DNA of 64,000 nucleotides, taken from NCBI RefSeq assembly GCF_019880555.1, contig NZ_JAINVU010000009.1, forward strand, positions 1 to 64,000, in the 5' to 3' direction. A model generated the notes under the pieces. The model searched no databases and was not told the origin of the DNA. It worked only from the letters and a program-made list of their open reading frames with translations. This document shows positions 55,010 through 63,627 of the stretch, piece after piece. Origin of the DNA: Hephaestia mangrovi (GTDB lineage Bacteria; Pseudomonadota; Alphaproteobacteria; Sphingomonadales; Sphingomonadaceae). Both the position numbers and the translations under genes were made by a program. Each line of letters starts with the position of its first letter. Positions within the stretch are counted from its first letter, which is position 1.

Positions 55010-56397
55010 TGAGCTTCGCCGAGCGCGTCGATGCCGCGCTGCACGATCCGTTGCTCAAGACCGCAATCGACCGCGCCACCGGCACCGCGCAGGCCAAGCG
55101 CGCCGCGGCGATCGCCGCTTTCCCGTCGTTCGAGCCGGCGCGCCGACGCGCGGCGGCGATCAAGGATCATGTCATCGCCAATCTAGGCGCCTATCTCGCC
55201 GCGTTCGAGGCCAATGCGCAGGCGGCGGGCGCGGCGGTGCATTGGGCGCGCACTGCCGACGAGGCCTGCGCCATCGTCATCGACATCTGCAAGAAAGCGG
55301 ATGCGAAGCGCGTAGCGCGATCGAAGTCGATGCTCGGCGAGGAAATCGGCCTGCCCCACGCGCTCGAGGCCGCCGACATCACCCGCGTCGAGACCGATCT
55401 GGCCGAACACATCATCCAGCTTGCGCACGAGCGCCCGTCGCACATCATCTGGCCGGCGCTGCACAAGACCCGTGAACAGGTCGCCGATCTGTTCCGCGCC
55501 AGCCACCGCAGCCCGCAGAACGAGGACACGATCCCCGCCATGGCAGCGAGTGCGCGCCGTCAGTTGCGTGAGGACATGCTGTCGGCCGACGTCGGCATTT
55601 CGGGGGCAAACTTCCTGATCGCCGATACCGGCGCGGTGTGCACCGTCACCAACGAAGGCAATGCCGAGCTGTCGCTGGTGCCGCCGCGCGTCCATATCGT
55701 TACCGCGGGCATCGAGAAGGTGGTGCCGTCGATGCGCCACGCGACCCACCTGTTGCGGTTGCTAGCCCGCTCGGCGACGGGCGCGGCTCTGACGCAATAT
55801 ACGACCTTCTACGCCGGCCCGCGCCGACCCGGCGACCGCGAGGGGCCCGAAGAAATGCACATCGTGCTGGTCGACAACGGCCGTACGCGGATGCGCGACG
55901 AGGGGCTGGCGGAGATGCTGCGCTGCATCCGCTGCGGCGCGTGCATGAACCATTGCGTGGTGTTCCGTCAGATCGGCGGGCACGCTTATGGCGGCACTTA
56001 TCCCGGGCCGATGGGCGCGGTGCTGACGCCGGCGCTCGACGGCCTCGCCGGGGCGAAAGACCTGCCCAACGCCTGCACGCTCAACGGCAAGTGCCGCGAG
56101 GTGTGCCCGGTCGACATTCCGCTGCCGACCCTGCTGCGCGGCTGGCGCGAGAAGAGCTGGCGCGAAGGGCTAGAGCCGGTGACGATGCGGCGCGGCCTCG
56201 GCCTCTGGGCCTGGGCGGCGAAGCGGCCGGCGCTCTATCGGCTCGGCACCCGCGTCGCGATCGCCGCGTTGCGCCGGTTCGGGCGAAGGGGCTGGATCGC
56301 CCGCCTCCCCCTCGCCTCGGGCTGGACCGACGGCCGCGACTTCCCGCGCCCCGAAGCCGGCAGCTTCATGGCGCGCTACCGCAAGGGCGAACGATGA
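55006..56397 (+). CDS. lutB: L-lactate utilisation iron-sulfur protein LutB
   Basis: A 463-residue LutB/YkgF protein. The N-terminal DUF162/LUD domain (KKADAKRVARSKSMLGEEIGLP ... TNEGNAELSLVPPRVHIV) is followed by a 4Fe-4S ferredoxin domain with CIRCGACMNHCVV and CTLNGKCREVCPV and the C-terminal LUD-associated tail (RRFGRRGW). It carries electrons for L-lactate oxidation together with LutA and LutC. ATGA-type overlaps at both ends. Confidence 0.93.
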   Translation: MMSFAERVDAALHDPLLKTAIDRATGTAQAKRAAAIAAFPSFEPARRRAAAIKDHVIANLGAYLAAFEANAQAAGAAVHWARTADEACAIVIDICKKADAKRVARSKSMLGEEIGLPHALEAADITRVETDLAEHIIQLAHERPSHIIWPALHKTREQVADLFRASHRSPQNEDTIPAMAASARRQLREDMLSADVGISGANFLIADTGAVCTVTNEGNAELSLVPPRVHIVTAGIEKVVPSMRHATHLLRLLARSATGAALTQYTTFYAGPRRPGDREGPEEMHIVLVDNGRTRMRDEGLAEMLRCIRCGACMNHCVVFRQIGGHAYGGTYPGPMGAVLTPALDGLAGAKDLPNACTLNGKCREVCPVDIPLPTLLRGWREKSWREGLEPVTMRRGLGLWAWAAKRPALYRLGTRVAIAALRRFGRRGWIARLPLASGWTDGRDFPRPEAGSFMARYRKGER

Positions 56398-57008
56398 GCG
56401 CGCGCGACGCCATCCTCGGCAAGCTCGGCCCGGCGCGACCGATCGCCGATCTCACGGCGCAAGCCGATGCGCTGATTGGCCACGCCGAACGCCCGCTGCT
56501 CGACGGCGACACTATCGACCTGTTCCTGGCGCAGCTCGACCAACCGAGCATCGCCGCGACGCATGATGCCGTCGATACGCTTGGCGACTTGCCGGCGGCG
56601 GTCACGCGCTATCTCGACGCCAATGTCGGGGCGCGTGCGCTCTACCTGCCGCCCGATCCGCAGCTGCTCGATCTCGACTGGCAGAGCGTAACGACGCTTC
56701 ATTCCTGTCCGGTCGACGATGGCGCGGTTCTCGCCATCGCCCGCGCCGGGGTGGCGGAAACCGGATCACTGATCTTCGAGACCGCGCCGGTCGCGCCGAT
56801 GCTTCCCAACTTCCTCGCGCTCCACCATCTCGTCGTGCTTCACCGCGCGCATGTCGTGCGCTGGCTGGAAGACGCCTTGCTCCCTGCCGGCCCGCAGCCG
56901 CGCGCGCATTACTGGGTCACGGGCGTCAGCGGCACCACCGACATCGAGGGGCAGTACGTGCGCGGCGCCCACGGCCCGCGCTTCCTGCACGTCATATTGG
57001 TCGGCTGA
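56394..57008 (+). CDS. lutC: L-lactate utilisation protein LutC
   Basis: A 204-residue LUD-domain protein. Features are AGVAETGSLIFETAPVAP, NFLALHHLVVLHRAHVV and the C-terminal GVSGTTDIEGQYVRGAHGPRFLHVILVG, the typical LutC/YkgG end. ATG at 56394 overlaps the lutB stop. Third member of the L-lactate oxidation complex and last gene of the iclR-rhaDH-lutABC unit; an inverted repeat follows it. Confidence 0.93.
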   Translation: MSARDAILGKLGPARPIADLTAQADALIGHAERPLLDGDTIDLFLAQLDQPSIAATHDAVDTLGDLPAAVTRYLDANVGARALYLPPDPQLLDLDWQSVTTLHSCPVDDGAVLAIARAGVAETGSLIFETAPVAPMLPNFLALHHLVVLHRAHVVRWLEDALLPAGPQPRAHYWVTGVSGTTDIEGQYVRGAHGPRFLHVILVG

Positions 57009-57054
57009 CTGCCATCCATTTTAATGCCTGATGTGAAAGGTCATCTCCTATCGC

Positions 57055-57142
57055 CCGTTCGCCCTGAGCTTGTCGAAGGGCCGTTCTTCTCTCCCCCAAA
57101 AAGGCGTGAAGAACAGTGCTTCGACAAGCTGGGCACGAACGG
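57055..57142. repeat. REP-like intergenic inverted repeat (sphingomonad type)
   Basis: Two imperfect arms of about 35 bases (57055-57089 and 57108-57142) that are reverse complements of each other. Each arm contains the core AGCTTGTCGAAG and the end CCGTTCG. Sequences with this core are very common as intergenic palindromic repeats in sphingomonads. It lies between the convergent lutC and PL26-like genes and could also serve as a bidirectional transcript end. Confidence 0.75.
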
Positions 57143-57165
57143 TTTGGATCTGACGGTTCGCCCCC

Positions 57166-59913
57166 TCACCCCAACTGGTCCTTGATCAGCGCCTCGTTGG
57201 CATTGGCGGCAATCCCCCATTGCGCGGCATCGTTGGTCGACACGCTGCTGATCTCATCGATCGGCTTCAACACGGCCGCGCCGTCGACGCGGTGGCTGCC
57301 GCGATACTGATCGCGATTCTCGTGGTCGCCAGCGCCGAAGAACTCGGCCCATGCCCGCTTGGCGAGCGCCGGATCATTGCGCTTGACCGCGGCATAAGCA
57401 GTGTAACGCGAATGCGCCTGCGTCAGCGCGCGCCCTCTGCCCGGCGCGCCGGTCTTGGCGCGGAACTCGGCCTCCGGCGCGTTGTAATATTGGCAATAAT
57501 CGAGCCATGCCTCGCGGTATTCGGGCACGTCGAGCAGTTCGAGCAATTCGGCGGTCACTTCCCAGATGCCGAACACACCGTTCAGATGGCTGATGCTGAC
57601 CGCGTCGGGCGGATTGACGAAGCGCCCGGTCGCCAGCTCGCATGGCGATCCGCCGGTGAACCATTGGTGCGGCATCGCGGCAATCGATTCCATGCCGGCG
57701 ACGATGCGGTCGCGCCATTGCGTGTCGCCTGTGCGCTCCCATTCGGTGTACCAGGCCGCGACCAGCGCCGCCCAGGTCGTACCGAACTGCATGAACACCT
57801 GGCCTTGGGGCAACGGCGTTTTCGCCTGCACCGCCGAGGTGCCCCCCGGCGGCTTCGATCCCTGCGGGCGCGCATTGACCTTGCGACCGATATCGACGCG
57901 CTCCAGCGTCTCTCCACTGGTAATCAACGCGTGCATCAAGTCGCCGACGCGCTCGTCGGCGGTGAAATAATAATAGATGCGCTTGTACAGCGCGTTGGAG
58001 ATGCGCGGCTGCTTCGAACTGTCGCCCCAATGCTGCACGCCGTGGCGCGTGCCGAAGCCGGCGAAGCGCCCGATATGATAGACATCGACCTCGCTGGTAT
58101 GCCGCGTCATCGCCTCGGCCATGCGGAACACGTCGGCGCGGCCGGTGCGCAGGAAGCCATACCACAGCCAAAGGTCCGACGAGAGCTCGCTATTGTCCCA
58201 GGCAAACCCGCCGATATCGTAACGCCAGACATGACGATCATTGTCATAGCTGTGCATGACGTCGCCATAGTTCCAGAAACCGTACCAGCGTCGCTCGTCG
58301 ACCTGGCCGATGTAGAAATCGAGCTCACGCTTGGCGCGGCCCTCGATCTTGGCGAGCAACGGGGTCGAGCTGTCGGGCAGGCTCCAGACGCCGAACATGC
58401 CGGTATCGTGCGCGCGCCGTGTCGAGGCGAGCAGACGCGGCGGCTTGGCGACGCCGCCGGCCATCGTCGCGAGCCGCTCGCGCGCGGGCGTTTCGGGCAA
58501 CGCCCACAGCCGGAACTCGGTCGTCCGCGCGATCCCGCGCGCATCGCCCCAGCCGGGCTCGTAATCCTCATAAGTGATGTCGAGACCCAGGTTCTGATGG
58601 GCGTAATCGGTCATGCCCATTTCGTCATGATAGAAGCGCATGTCCATCGGAGGCGCATCGGGCGCGTGATACCAGGCCGTGAAGCTCGCCTTGTCGCTTG
58701 CCGCATTGCGGATATCGAGCCGCGTCGGGCAGCGTTGCCAGAAATCAGCCATCGTGAAGGCAACACCGCCGCTCACTCCGCCGACATAGCCGAGGCCGGG
58801 CGCACGGCCGGCGCTGTCCACTGCGATCCAGCCATGCCCCGGGCTCGTCCGCTTGGTGATCGCGAAGCCGTCCGATGTCGGTTGCGACAGCGTGAAGTCA
58901 TCCCATTGGGGGATATATTGCAATTTGCCGCGCACGCTATCGGCCATCTGCCCCAGGGGCGGCACAGCCTTGCCCGCAACCTGGGCATAGCGAAACGCTT
59001 GCCCGGGATCGCGACGCAGCCCGGTTAACGGCTGCACCGCCTCCCCCCATAAGCCGCCATCTTCCCCGGCAAACCGCAGGTGCCGATCATAGCCGGCATC
59101 GCGCATCGGCACGTCGCCGCTCAGCCCCAACCCGCACAGAAAGCTGCTGGCCGGATCGCCATCATAGATGAAACTGTGGACGATCCGCACCGACTCGCTG
59201 CCGGCGTAGAAATAGAGCCGCAGCGAGAATGGCAGCCATTCACCCGCCTCGCCCGCGTGTTTGCCGTCGAGTTTGATTACCGCGCGCACCGGCCCGCGCT
59301 GCTCGATCGTCGCTTTCTCGATGGTCGCGATAAAGGCGTTGCGTGGGCCGGCCGCCAGCCCTTCGTCATCGACCGCCGCAACCGACTGGGCAACCAATCG
59401 AACGGTATTGAGCACCTCTCGTTGACCGTGCGAGGCGGCGCGGATGATTGCCTTTCCGCGCGTGCCGATTTCCCATTGCACCGGACCGTTTACGACCTTG
59501 ATGGTGTCGGCTTGCTCGCGGACGAAAATGGCCTGATCGGGCGTCGTAGCCTTGCCGGGCTGAACTTCTCCCGGCGCCGTCAAGGCCGCATTCGCCGGGA
59601 TGGCGTGGGCGGTCCATTTGATCGATCCATCGGGCCACCAAGCCAGCGGCCAGGTCTGGACCGGAACGGCGCCTGCCCCAGTCAATTGATAGCCGGCTTC
59701 GGAATAGCGCGTGCCGCGCGGCCAGGGATATCCCCAAGTCTGGCCCTCGTGTTCCGTCGGCACTACGTCGTCGAGCCAGGCGACGCCATCATCGGGCGCG
59801 GAAGATTTGGGCGAGCGCTCGGCAAGCGCCGGAGACGCGTTCATACCGATCATCGTTCCGGTGATTGCCGAACCGGCAAGGAAATGCCTCCGGCTTAGCG
59901 ACTCGTCCAGCAT
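57166..59913 (-). CDS. exo-rhamnogalacturonan lyase-like protein (PL26/YetA type)
   Basis: A 915-residue protein with a Tat-type signal (SRRHFLAGSAITGTMIG). The N-terminal RIFT-barrel-like domain has TWGYPWPRGTRYSEAGY and WPLAWWPDGSIKWTAHA, the hallmark of the PcRGLX/YetA group. A central beta-rich domain (LRLYFYAGSESVRIVHSFIYDGD) and an (alpha/alpha)-barrel C-terminal part (WNYGDVMHSYDNDRHVWRYD, HSRYTAYAAVKRND) follow. PcRGLX cleaves rhamnogalacturonan-I from the chain end; B. subtilis yetA sits in a rhamnogalacturonan operon. I recognise the family from these motifs, not by alignment. Divergent from the LldD-like gene with an operator candidate between. Confidence 0.78.
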   Translation of the reverse strand: MLDESLSRRHFLAGSAITGTMIGMNASPALAERSPKSSAPDDGVAWLDDVVPTEHEGQTWGYPWPRGTRYSEAGYQLTGAGAVPVQTWPLAWWPDGSIKWTAHAIPANAALTAPGEVQPGKATTPDQAIFVREQADTIKVVNGPVQWEIGTRGKAIIRAASHGQREVLNTVRLVAQSVAAVDDEGLAAGPRNAFIATIEKATIEQRGPVRAVIKLDGKHAGEAGEWLPFSLRLYFYAGSESVRIVHSFIYDGDPASSFLCGLGLSGDVPMRDAGYDRHLRFAGEDGGLWGEAVQPLTGLRRDPGQAFRYAQVAGKAVPPLGQMADSVRGKLQYIPQWDDFTLSQPTSDGFAITKRTSPGHGWIAVDSAGRAPGLGYVGGVSGGVAFTMADFWQRCPTRLDIRNAASDKASFTAWYHAPDAPPMDMRFYHDEMGMTDYAHQNLGLDITYEDYEPGWGDARGIARTTEFRLWALPETPARERLATMAGGVAKPPRLLASTRRAHDTGMFGVWSLPDSSTPLLAKIEGRAKRELDFYIGQVDERRWYGFWNYGDVMHSYDNDRHVWRYDIGGFAWDNSELSSDLWLWYGFLRTGRADVFRMAEAMTRHTSEVDVYHIGRFAGFGTRHGVQHWGDSSKQPRISNALYKRIYYYFTADERVGDLMHALITSGETLERVDIGRKVNARPQGSKPPGGTSAVQAKTPLPQGQVFMQFGTTWAALVAAWYTEWERTGDTQWRDRIVAGMESIAAMPHQWFTGGSPCELATGRFVNPPDAVSISHLNGVFGIWEVTAELLELLDVPEYREAWLDYCQYYNAPEAEFRAKTGAPGRGRALTQAHSRYTAYAAVKRNDPALAKRAWAEFFGAGDHENRDQYRGSHRVDGAAVLKPIDEISSVSTNDAAQWGIAANANEALIKDQLG

Positions 59914-59984
59914 ACCCTCTCCTTCTCTGGCTATGTCGCTGCCACCATATAGAACGTCGCCGAGTGTTCAATAAATGAGTTTAT

Positions 59985-60002
59985 ATTCCATATTATAGGA
60001 AT
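59985..60002. promoter_or_regulatory. 17-bp palindromic operator candidate, copy 7
   Basis: ATTCCAT-ATT-ATAGGAAT, with an extended ATATTCC/GGAATAT repeat (59983-60004), between the divergent PL26-like and LldD-like genes. Confidence 0.5.
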
Positions 60003-60057
60003 ATTAAAGCGGGAACGTTCGCTTTGTGCAAGCGGTTGACGGCAGAGGACTTCAGCC

Positions 60058-61323
60058 ATGACCCAGCCGAACGAGAATATCACCCTGCCGCAACTGGAGC
60101 GAACGCCACAGCGGCACTTCTACACCGGCAGCGACATGTCGCGCGCGCTGTCTATCGGCGATTTGCGCGCTCGCGCTCACAAGCTAATGCCGCGCTTCGT
60201 ACTGGAATATCTGGAAGGCGGTGCTGAGGACGAGGCGAGCCTGGCACGCGAGCGACAATGCTATGCCGAATGGCGGTTCATCCCGCGCCAGCTGGTCGAC
60301 GTATCCCGCCGGTCGCTCGAAACCGAGATCCTCGGCAAGCCGGCCGCCATGCCGCTTGCGATCGCGCCGACCGGGCTCAACGCGCTGTTCATGCATCAAG
60401 CCGATAGCGCCCTCGCCCAGGCCGCAGTCGGCACGGGGGTGCCCTATATCCAGAGCACGATGTCCAACGACACGATGGAGGAGGTTGCCATCGCGGCGCC
60501 GGGCGTGCGGCATTGGTGGCAACTCTACGTGCTCGGCGGCGACGAAATCTGGCAGGAATTGCTGCGCCGGGCCGATGCCTGTGGTTGCGAGGCGCTGGTA
60601 CTCACCACCAACTCGCAGATTTTCGGCGACCGCGAATGGAGCAGCCGCGACCGGATCGGCGGCGGCTGGCCGGATGCCTCGTCGATGATGGACGCGGCAA
60701 GCCATCCGCGCTGGTTTGCCGGCAGCATGGCGCACGGCATGCCGACCTTCGCCAACGTCATTGATTTCGTGCCGGAGGGCAAGCGCGGCTTTTTCGAAAG
60801 CGCCAACTGGATTCGCTCGCAAATGCCCAAATCGCTATCCTGGAACCACGTCGCGAAAATCCGCGACCGGTGGAAGAAGCCGTTTCTCCTGAAGGGGCTG
60901 CTACACCCGGACGATATTCGCAAGGCAATCGACAGCGGCGTCGATGGCGTCATCCTCGGCACGCATGGCGGCCGGCAGGAGGATTGGTCGGTCGCCGCAC
61001 TCGACGTGCTGCCCGAAGCGGCAGAGATCGTGCGCGGGCGGATCGCGCTGATGATGTCGGGCGGCATCCGTCGCGGGACCGACATGCTGAAGGCCATGGC
61101 GCTGGGCGCGGACGCGGTGATCGCCGGGCGCGCGCCGCTTTACGGCCTGTGCGCGGCGGGCGCCGAAGGGGCGGCGCGCGCGCTCGAAATCCTGCACGAC
61201 GAGGCGACCAACGATATGGGGCAGATGGGCGTTGCGCGCCTTTCCGACCTGACGCCGGAGATGATGGTGTCGATCAGCCGCGTCGCTTATCCCGGTGGTC
61301 GCCGCGGGTCGGCGATGGGCTGA
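60058..61323 (+). CDS. FMN-dependent alpha-hydroxy-acid dehydrogenase (LldD-like)
   Basis: A 421-residue flavoenzyme of the L-lactate dehydrogenase/glycolate oxidase family. Seen are FVLEYLEGGAEDE, AIAPTGLNALFMHQAD, WWQLYVLGG, FLLKGLLHPDD, the active-site GTHGGRQED with the base His and substrate-binding Arg, and the FMN-phosphate strand MMSGGIRRGTDMLKAMALGADAV. The usual SNHGGRQLD is changed to GTHGGRQED, and TVD.P becomes TTNSQ, so this is a divergent branch and L-lactate is probable but not certain. Lies in the locus whose rhamnose route produces L-lactate. Converges with the GMC gene. Confidence 0.88.
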   Translation: MTQPNENITLPQLERTPQRHFYTGSDMSRALSIGDLRARAHKLMPRFVLEYLEGGAEDEASLARERQCYAEWRFIPRQLVDVSRRSLETEILGKPAAMPLAIAPTGLNALFMHQADSALAQAAVGTGVPYIQSTMSNDTMEEVAIAAPGVRHWWQLYVLGGDEIWQELLRRADACGCEALVLTTNSQIFGDREWSSRDRIGGGWPDASSMMDAASHPRWFAGSMAHGMPTFANVIDFVPEGKRGFFESANWIRSQMPKSLSWNHVAKIRDRWKKPFLLKGLLHPDDIRKAIDSGVDGVILGTHGGRQEDWSVAALDVLPEAAEIVRGRIALMMSGGIRRGTDMLKAMALGADAVIAGRAPLYGLCAAGAEGAARALEILHDEATNDMGQMGVARLSDLTPEMMVSISRVAYPGGRRGSAMG

Positions 61324-61355
61324 GCGACGGGAACAATATTCCTGCCCCCTATCCC

Positions 61356-62999
61356 CTATAATTCGCCCCGCGCAGCCATCTCCCTGATCCGGTCGCCCGT
61401 GCGGCACGCCACCGCCTGAATGGTCAGCGACGGGTTGACGCCGCCCACCGTCGGGAACACCGATCCGTCGCAAATCCACAGATTGGGAATGTCCCATGAG
61501 CGACAATCGGCATTGACTACGCTGGTCGTCGGATTGTCGCCCATCCGCGCGGTGCCGTTGAGGTGGCAGGTGTCGTTCATCTCCTTCCACCGTTCGGTGG
61601 CGCCGGTGGCTTCCAGGCTCTGGTCCATGAAGTCGACGGCATGTTTGATCATCGCCTTTTCATTGTCACGGAAAGCGAAGGTGATGCGCGGGATGCGCAG
61701 GCCATATTGATCGGTTTCATCGGCCAGCGTGACGCGATTGCGCTCGTCGGGCAGCGTCTCGCCGACCATCTTCAGGCCGACCGAATGGTTGTTGCGGTTC
61801 ATCTCGTCGATCAGGTCCTGGCCCCACAGGCTGCGCCCGCCGGCGAGTGACTTGGCCCAGATGATCGGCAGCGGCCCCTGGCTCATGTAGCTCCAGCCGC
61901 CGAAATAGTCCTTGCCGCTATCCTCGTAATTCCAATGTTCGGAAATCGCGAGGCTGGGCGGCCCCTTGTACGATCGCACCTCGTCTTCGACCTGGCCCCA
62001 GGCGGCCTGGTTGAGCTGCGCCATCAGATTCTTGCCGACCAATCCCGACGAATTGGCGAGGCCATCGGGGAATTCGTCATTGGCCGAATTGAGCAAAAGG
62101 CGCGGCGTCTCGATCGCATAGCCGGCGACAACGACATTCTTCGCCTTCTGGAACCGCCATTCGCCGTTGCGATGATAATGGACGCCGGTGGCGCGGCCGT
62201 TCCTGGTCTCAACGCGGCCGACCATCGCCAGGTCGCGGATTTCCGCGCCCGCCTCGATCGCGCGCGGCAGCCAGGTGACGAGCACCGATTGCTTGGCGTT
62301 GGTGGAGCAACCGGTGACGCAAAAGCCGCGATAGACGCAGGGATGCGCCTTGCCGCGTGGAGCGGAGAGGGTGGCTATCGGTGTCTCAGTCCAGTCGATG
62401 CCCAGCGCCTCTGCCCCGCGCGCGAGATATTCGGCCGCGGCGTTCAGCGGATGCGCGCGATAGGGGTAGCGACCGCGCTTCGGCCCCCAGGGATAGCGTA
62501 CCGGCCCCGCGATCTTCAGCATCTCCTCAACTTCGTCGTAATAGCGCCACATCTCCTGCCAGCCGATCGGCCAGTCGGCGCCATAGCCGAGCTTGGTGCG
62601 CGTCTGGAAATGATCGGGGCGGAAGCGCAACGACACCATCGCGAAATGGACCGTCGAGCCGCCGACCGCCTTGCCCGAATTGTTCGACCCCATCTTGAGC
62701 GGCGTGTCGCCATCGACGATGCGTTCGTCGGTCCAGTAGAGCTTCTGCTGGTGCGTCTCGTCGGAGGCGAAATCCTCGAGGGGGCGCCAGTAAGGCCCCG
62801 CGTCCATCGCGACCACCGAGAAGCCCGCTTCAGCCAGCTTGCAGGCGAGCGTGCCGCCGCCGGCGCCGGTGCCGACGATGACGAAATCCACCTCGTCGAT
62901 TTCCGGATATTGCCGCATCGGCACCCAGCCGCCGGGCTTGAACACATCGGGCGCACGACCAGCGCTCGCCTGTGGCGCGTGTTGCGGGTCAGCCGACAT
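61356..62999 (-). CDS. GMC family oxidoreductase (gluconate 2-dehydrogenase large-subunit type)
   Basis: A 547-residue FAD enzyme. FAD-binding VIVGTGAGGGTLACKLAEAG lies near residue 40; GKAVGGSTVHFAM and the four-Cys-region segment CVYRGFCVTGCSTNAKQS follow, the latter typical of the membrane-linked gluconate/sorbitol dehydrogenase large subunit, which carries a 3Fe-4S cluster. The C-terminal CHLNGTARMGDNP and VNPSLTIQAVA contain the active-site His and Asn. There is no signal peptide of its own. It overlaps the subunit-3 gene by 11 bases. The substrate is probably a sugar or sugar acid; which one is unknown. Confidence 0.9.
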   Translation of the reverse strand: MSADPQHAPQASAGRAPDVFKPGGWVPMRQYPEIDEVDFVIVGTGAGGGTLACKLAEAGFSVVAMDAGPYWRPLEDFASDETHQQKLYWTDERIVDGDTPLKMGSNNSGKAVGGSTVHFAMVSLRFRPDHFQTRTKLGYGADWPIGWQEMWRYYDEVEEMLKIAGPVRYPWGPKRGRYPYRAHPLNAAAEYLARGAEALGIDWTETPIATLSAPRGKAHPCVYRGFCVTGCSTNAKQSVLVTWLPRAIEAGAEIRDLAMVGRVETRNGRATGVHYHRNGEWRFQKAKNVVVAGYAIETPRLLLNSANDEFPDGLANSSGLVGKNLMAQLNQAAWGQVEDEVRSYKGPPSLAISEHWNYEDSGKDYFGGWSYMSQGPLPIIWAKSLAGGRSLWGQDLIDEMNRNNHSVGLKMVGETLPDERNRVTLADETDQYGLRIPRITFAFRDNEKAMIKHAVDFMDQSLEATGATERWKEMNDTCHLNGTARMGDNPTTSVVNADCRSWDIPNLWICDGSVFPTVGGVNPSLTIQAVACRTGDRIREMAARGEL

Positions 63000-63627
63000 G
63001 AATGTTGCGCTCCTCGGCGGAGATCACCCGGCCGTCATCGCGCTCCGCCGCCTCCCAAGGGTCGCGGCGATTGGCCTGCAGCCGGACATAACCGCGCGGT
63101 GCAGCCGGGCCGCCAAAGCCCATCGCACTCCATGCGGAAGGGTGCGCGTAATAGGCCGAGACGATGTCGGGAATCAGCCGCCAGCTCCAGAACAACATTG
63201 CCGGCAAACTGGCCCATGCCGCCGCCTGCACATCACCCTGTTCGATAGCGCGCAATATCTCGTCCGCCTTGTCGCCGTCGAGGATCGCGAACGGGTGCCC
63301 TAATCGTTCCTGCGCCTCGGCGTCGATCGCGTCGAGCCCGCGCTCCCATGCCTCGCGGACCTGCGGCAGTTCGTGATGGCGGAAGCCATCGGACTCGTTC
63401 GTCATGATCTTATGCAACACCAGCGCCGTGGCGTTGGTCGCGGGACGCTGCTCAGGCTGCGGCACGATACGGTCCACCACCGCGCGCAACGTCGCGCGCT
63501 GCCCGGGCGTCAGCACCTCCGGCTCCTCGGTCGCCAGCCGGTCGCCGATTACCTTGCGCGTCTGCGGGTTCCAGCTCGGCGTGTCGCGCTTGGCCAGCAC
63601 GTCGTAATGGGGGAAACGATCAACCAT
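62989..63627 (-). CDS. gluconate 2-dehydrogenase subunit 3 family protein
   Basis: A 212-residue small subunit that partners GMC dehydrogenases. Seen are LTPGQRATLRAVVDRIVPQPEQRPA near the start and FWSWRLIPDIVSAYYAHPSAWSAMGFGGPAAPRGYVRLQANRRDPWE near the end, the usual GdhS signature. In characterised enzymes this subunit carries the Tat signal that exports the pair, but here the N-terminus (MVDRFPHYDVLAKRD) has no signal. The complex may therefore be cytoplasmic or depend on another export partner. Overlaps both neighbours. Confidence 0.88.
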   Translation of the reverse strand: MVDRFPHYDVLAKRDTPSWNPQTRKVIGDRLATEEPEVLTPGQRATLRAVVDRIVPQPEQRPATNATALVLHKIMTNESDGFRHHELPQVREAWERGLDAIDAEAQERLGHPFAILDGDKADEILRAIEQGDVQAAAWASLPAMLFWSWRLIPDIVSAYYAHPSAWSAMGFGGPAAPRGYVRLQANRRDPWEAAERDDGRVISAEERNIHVG

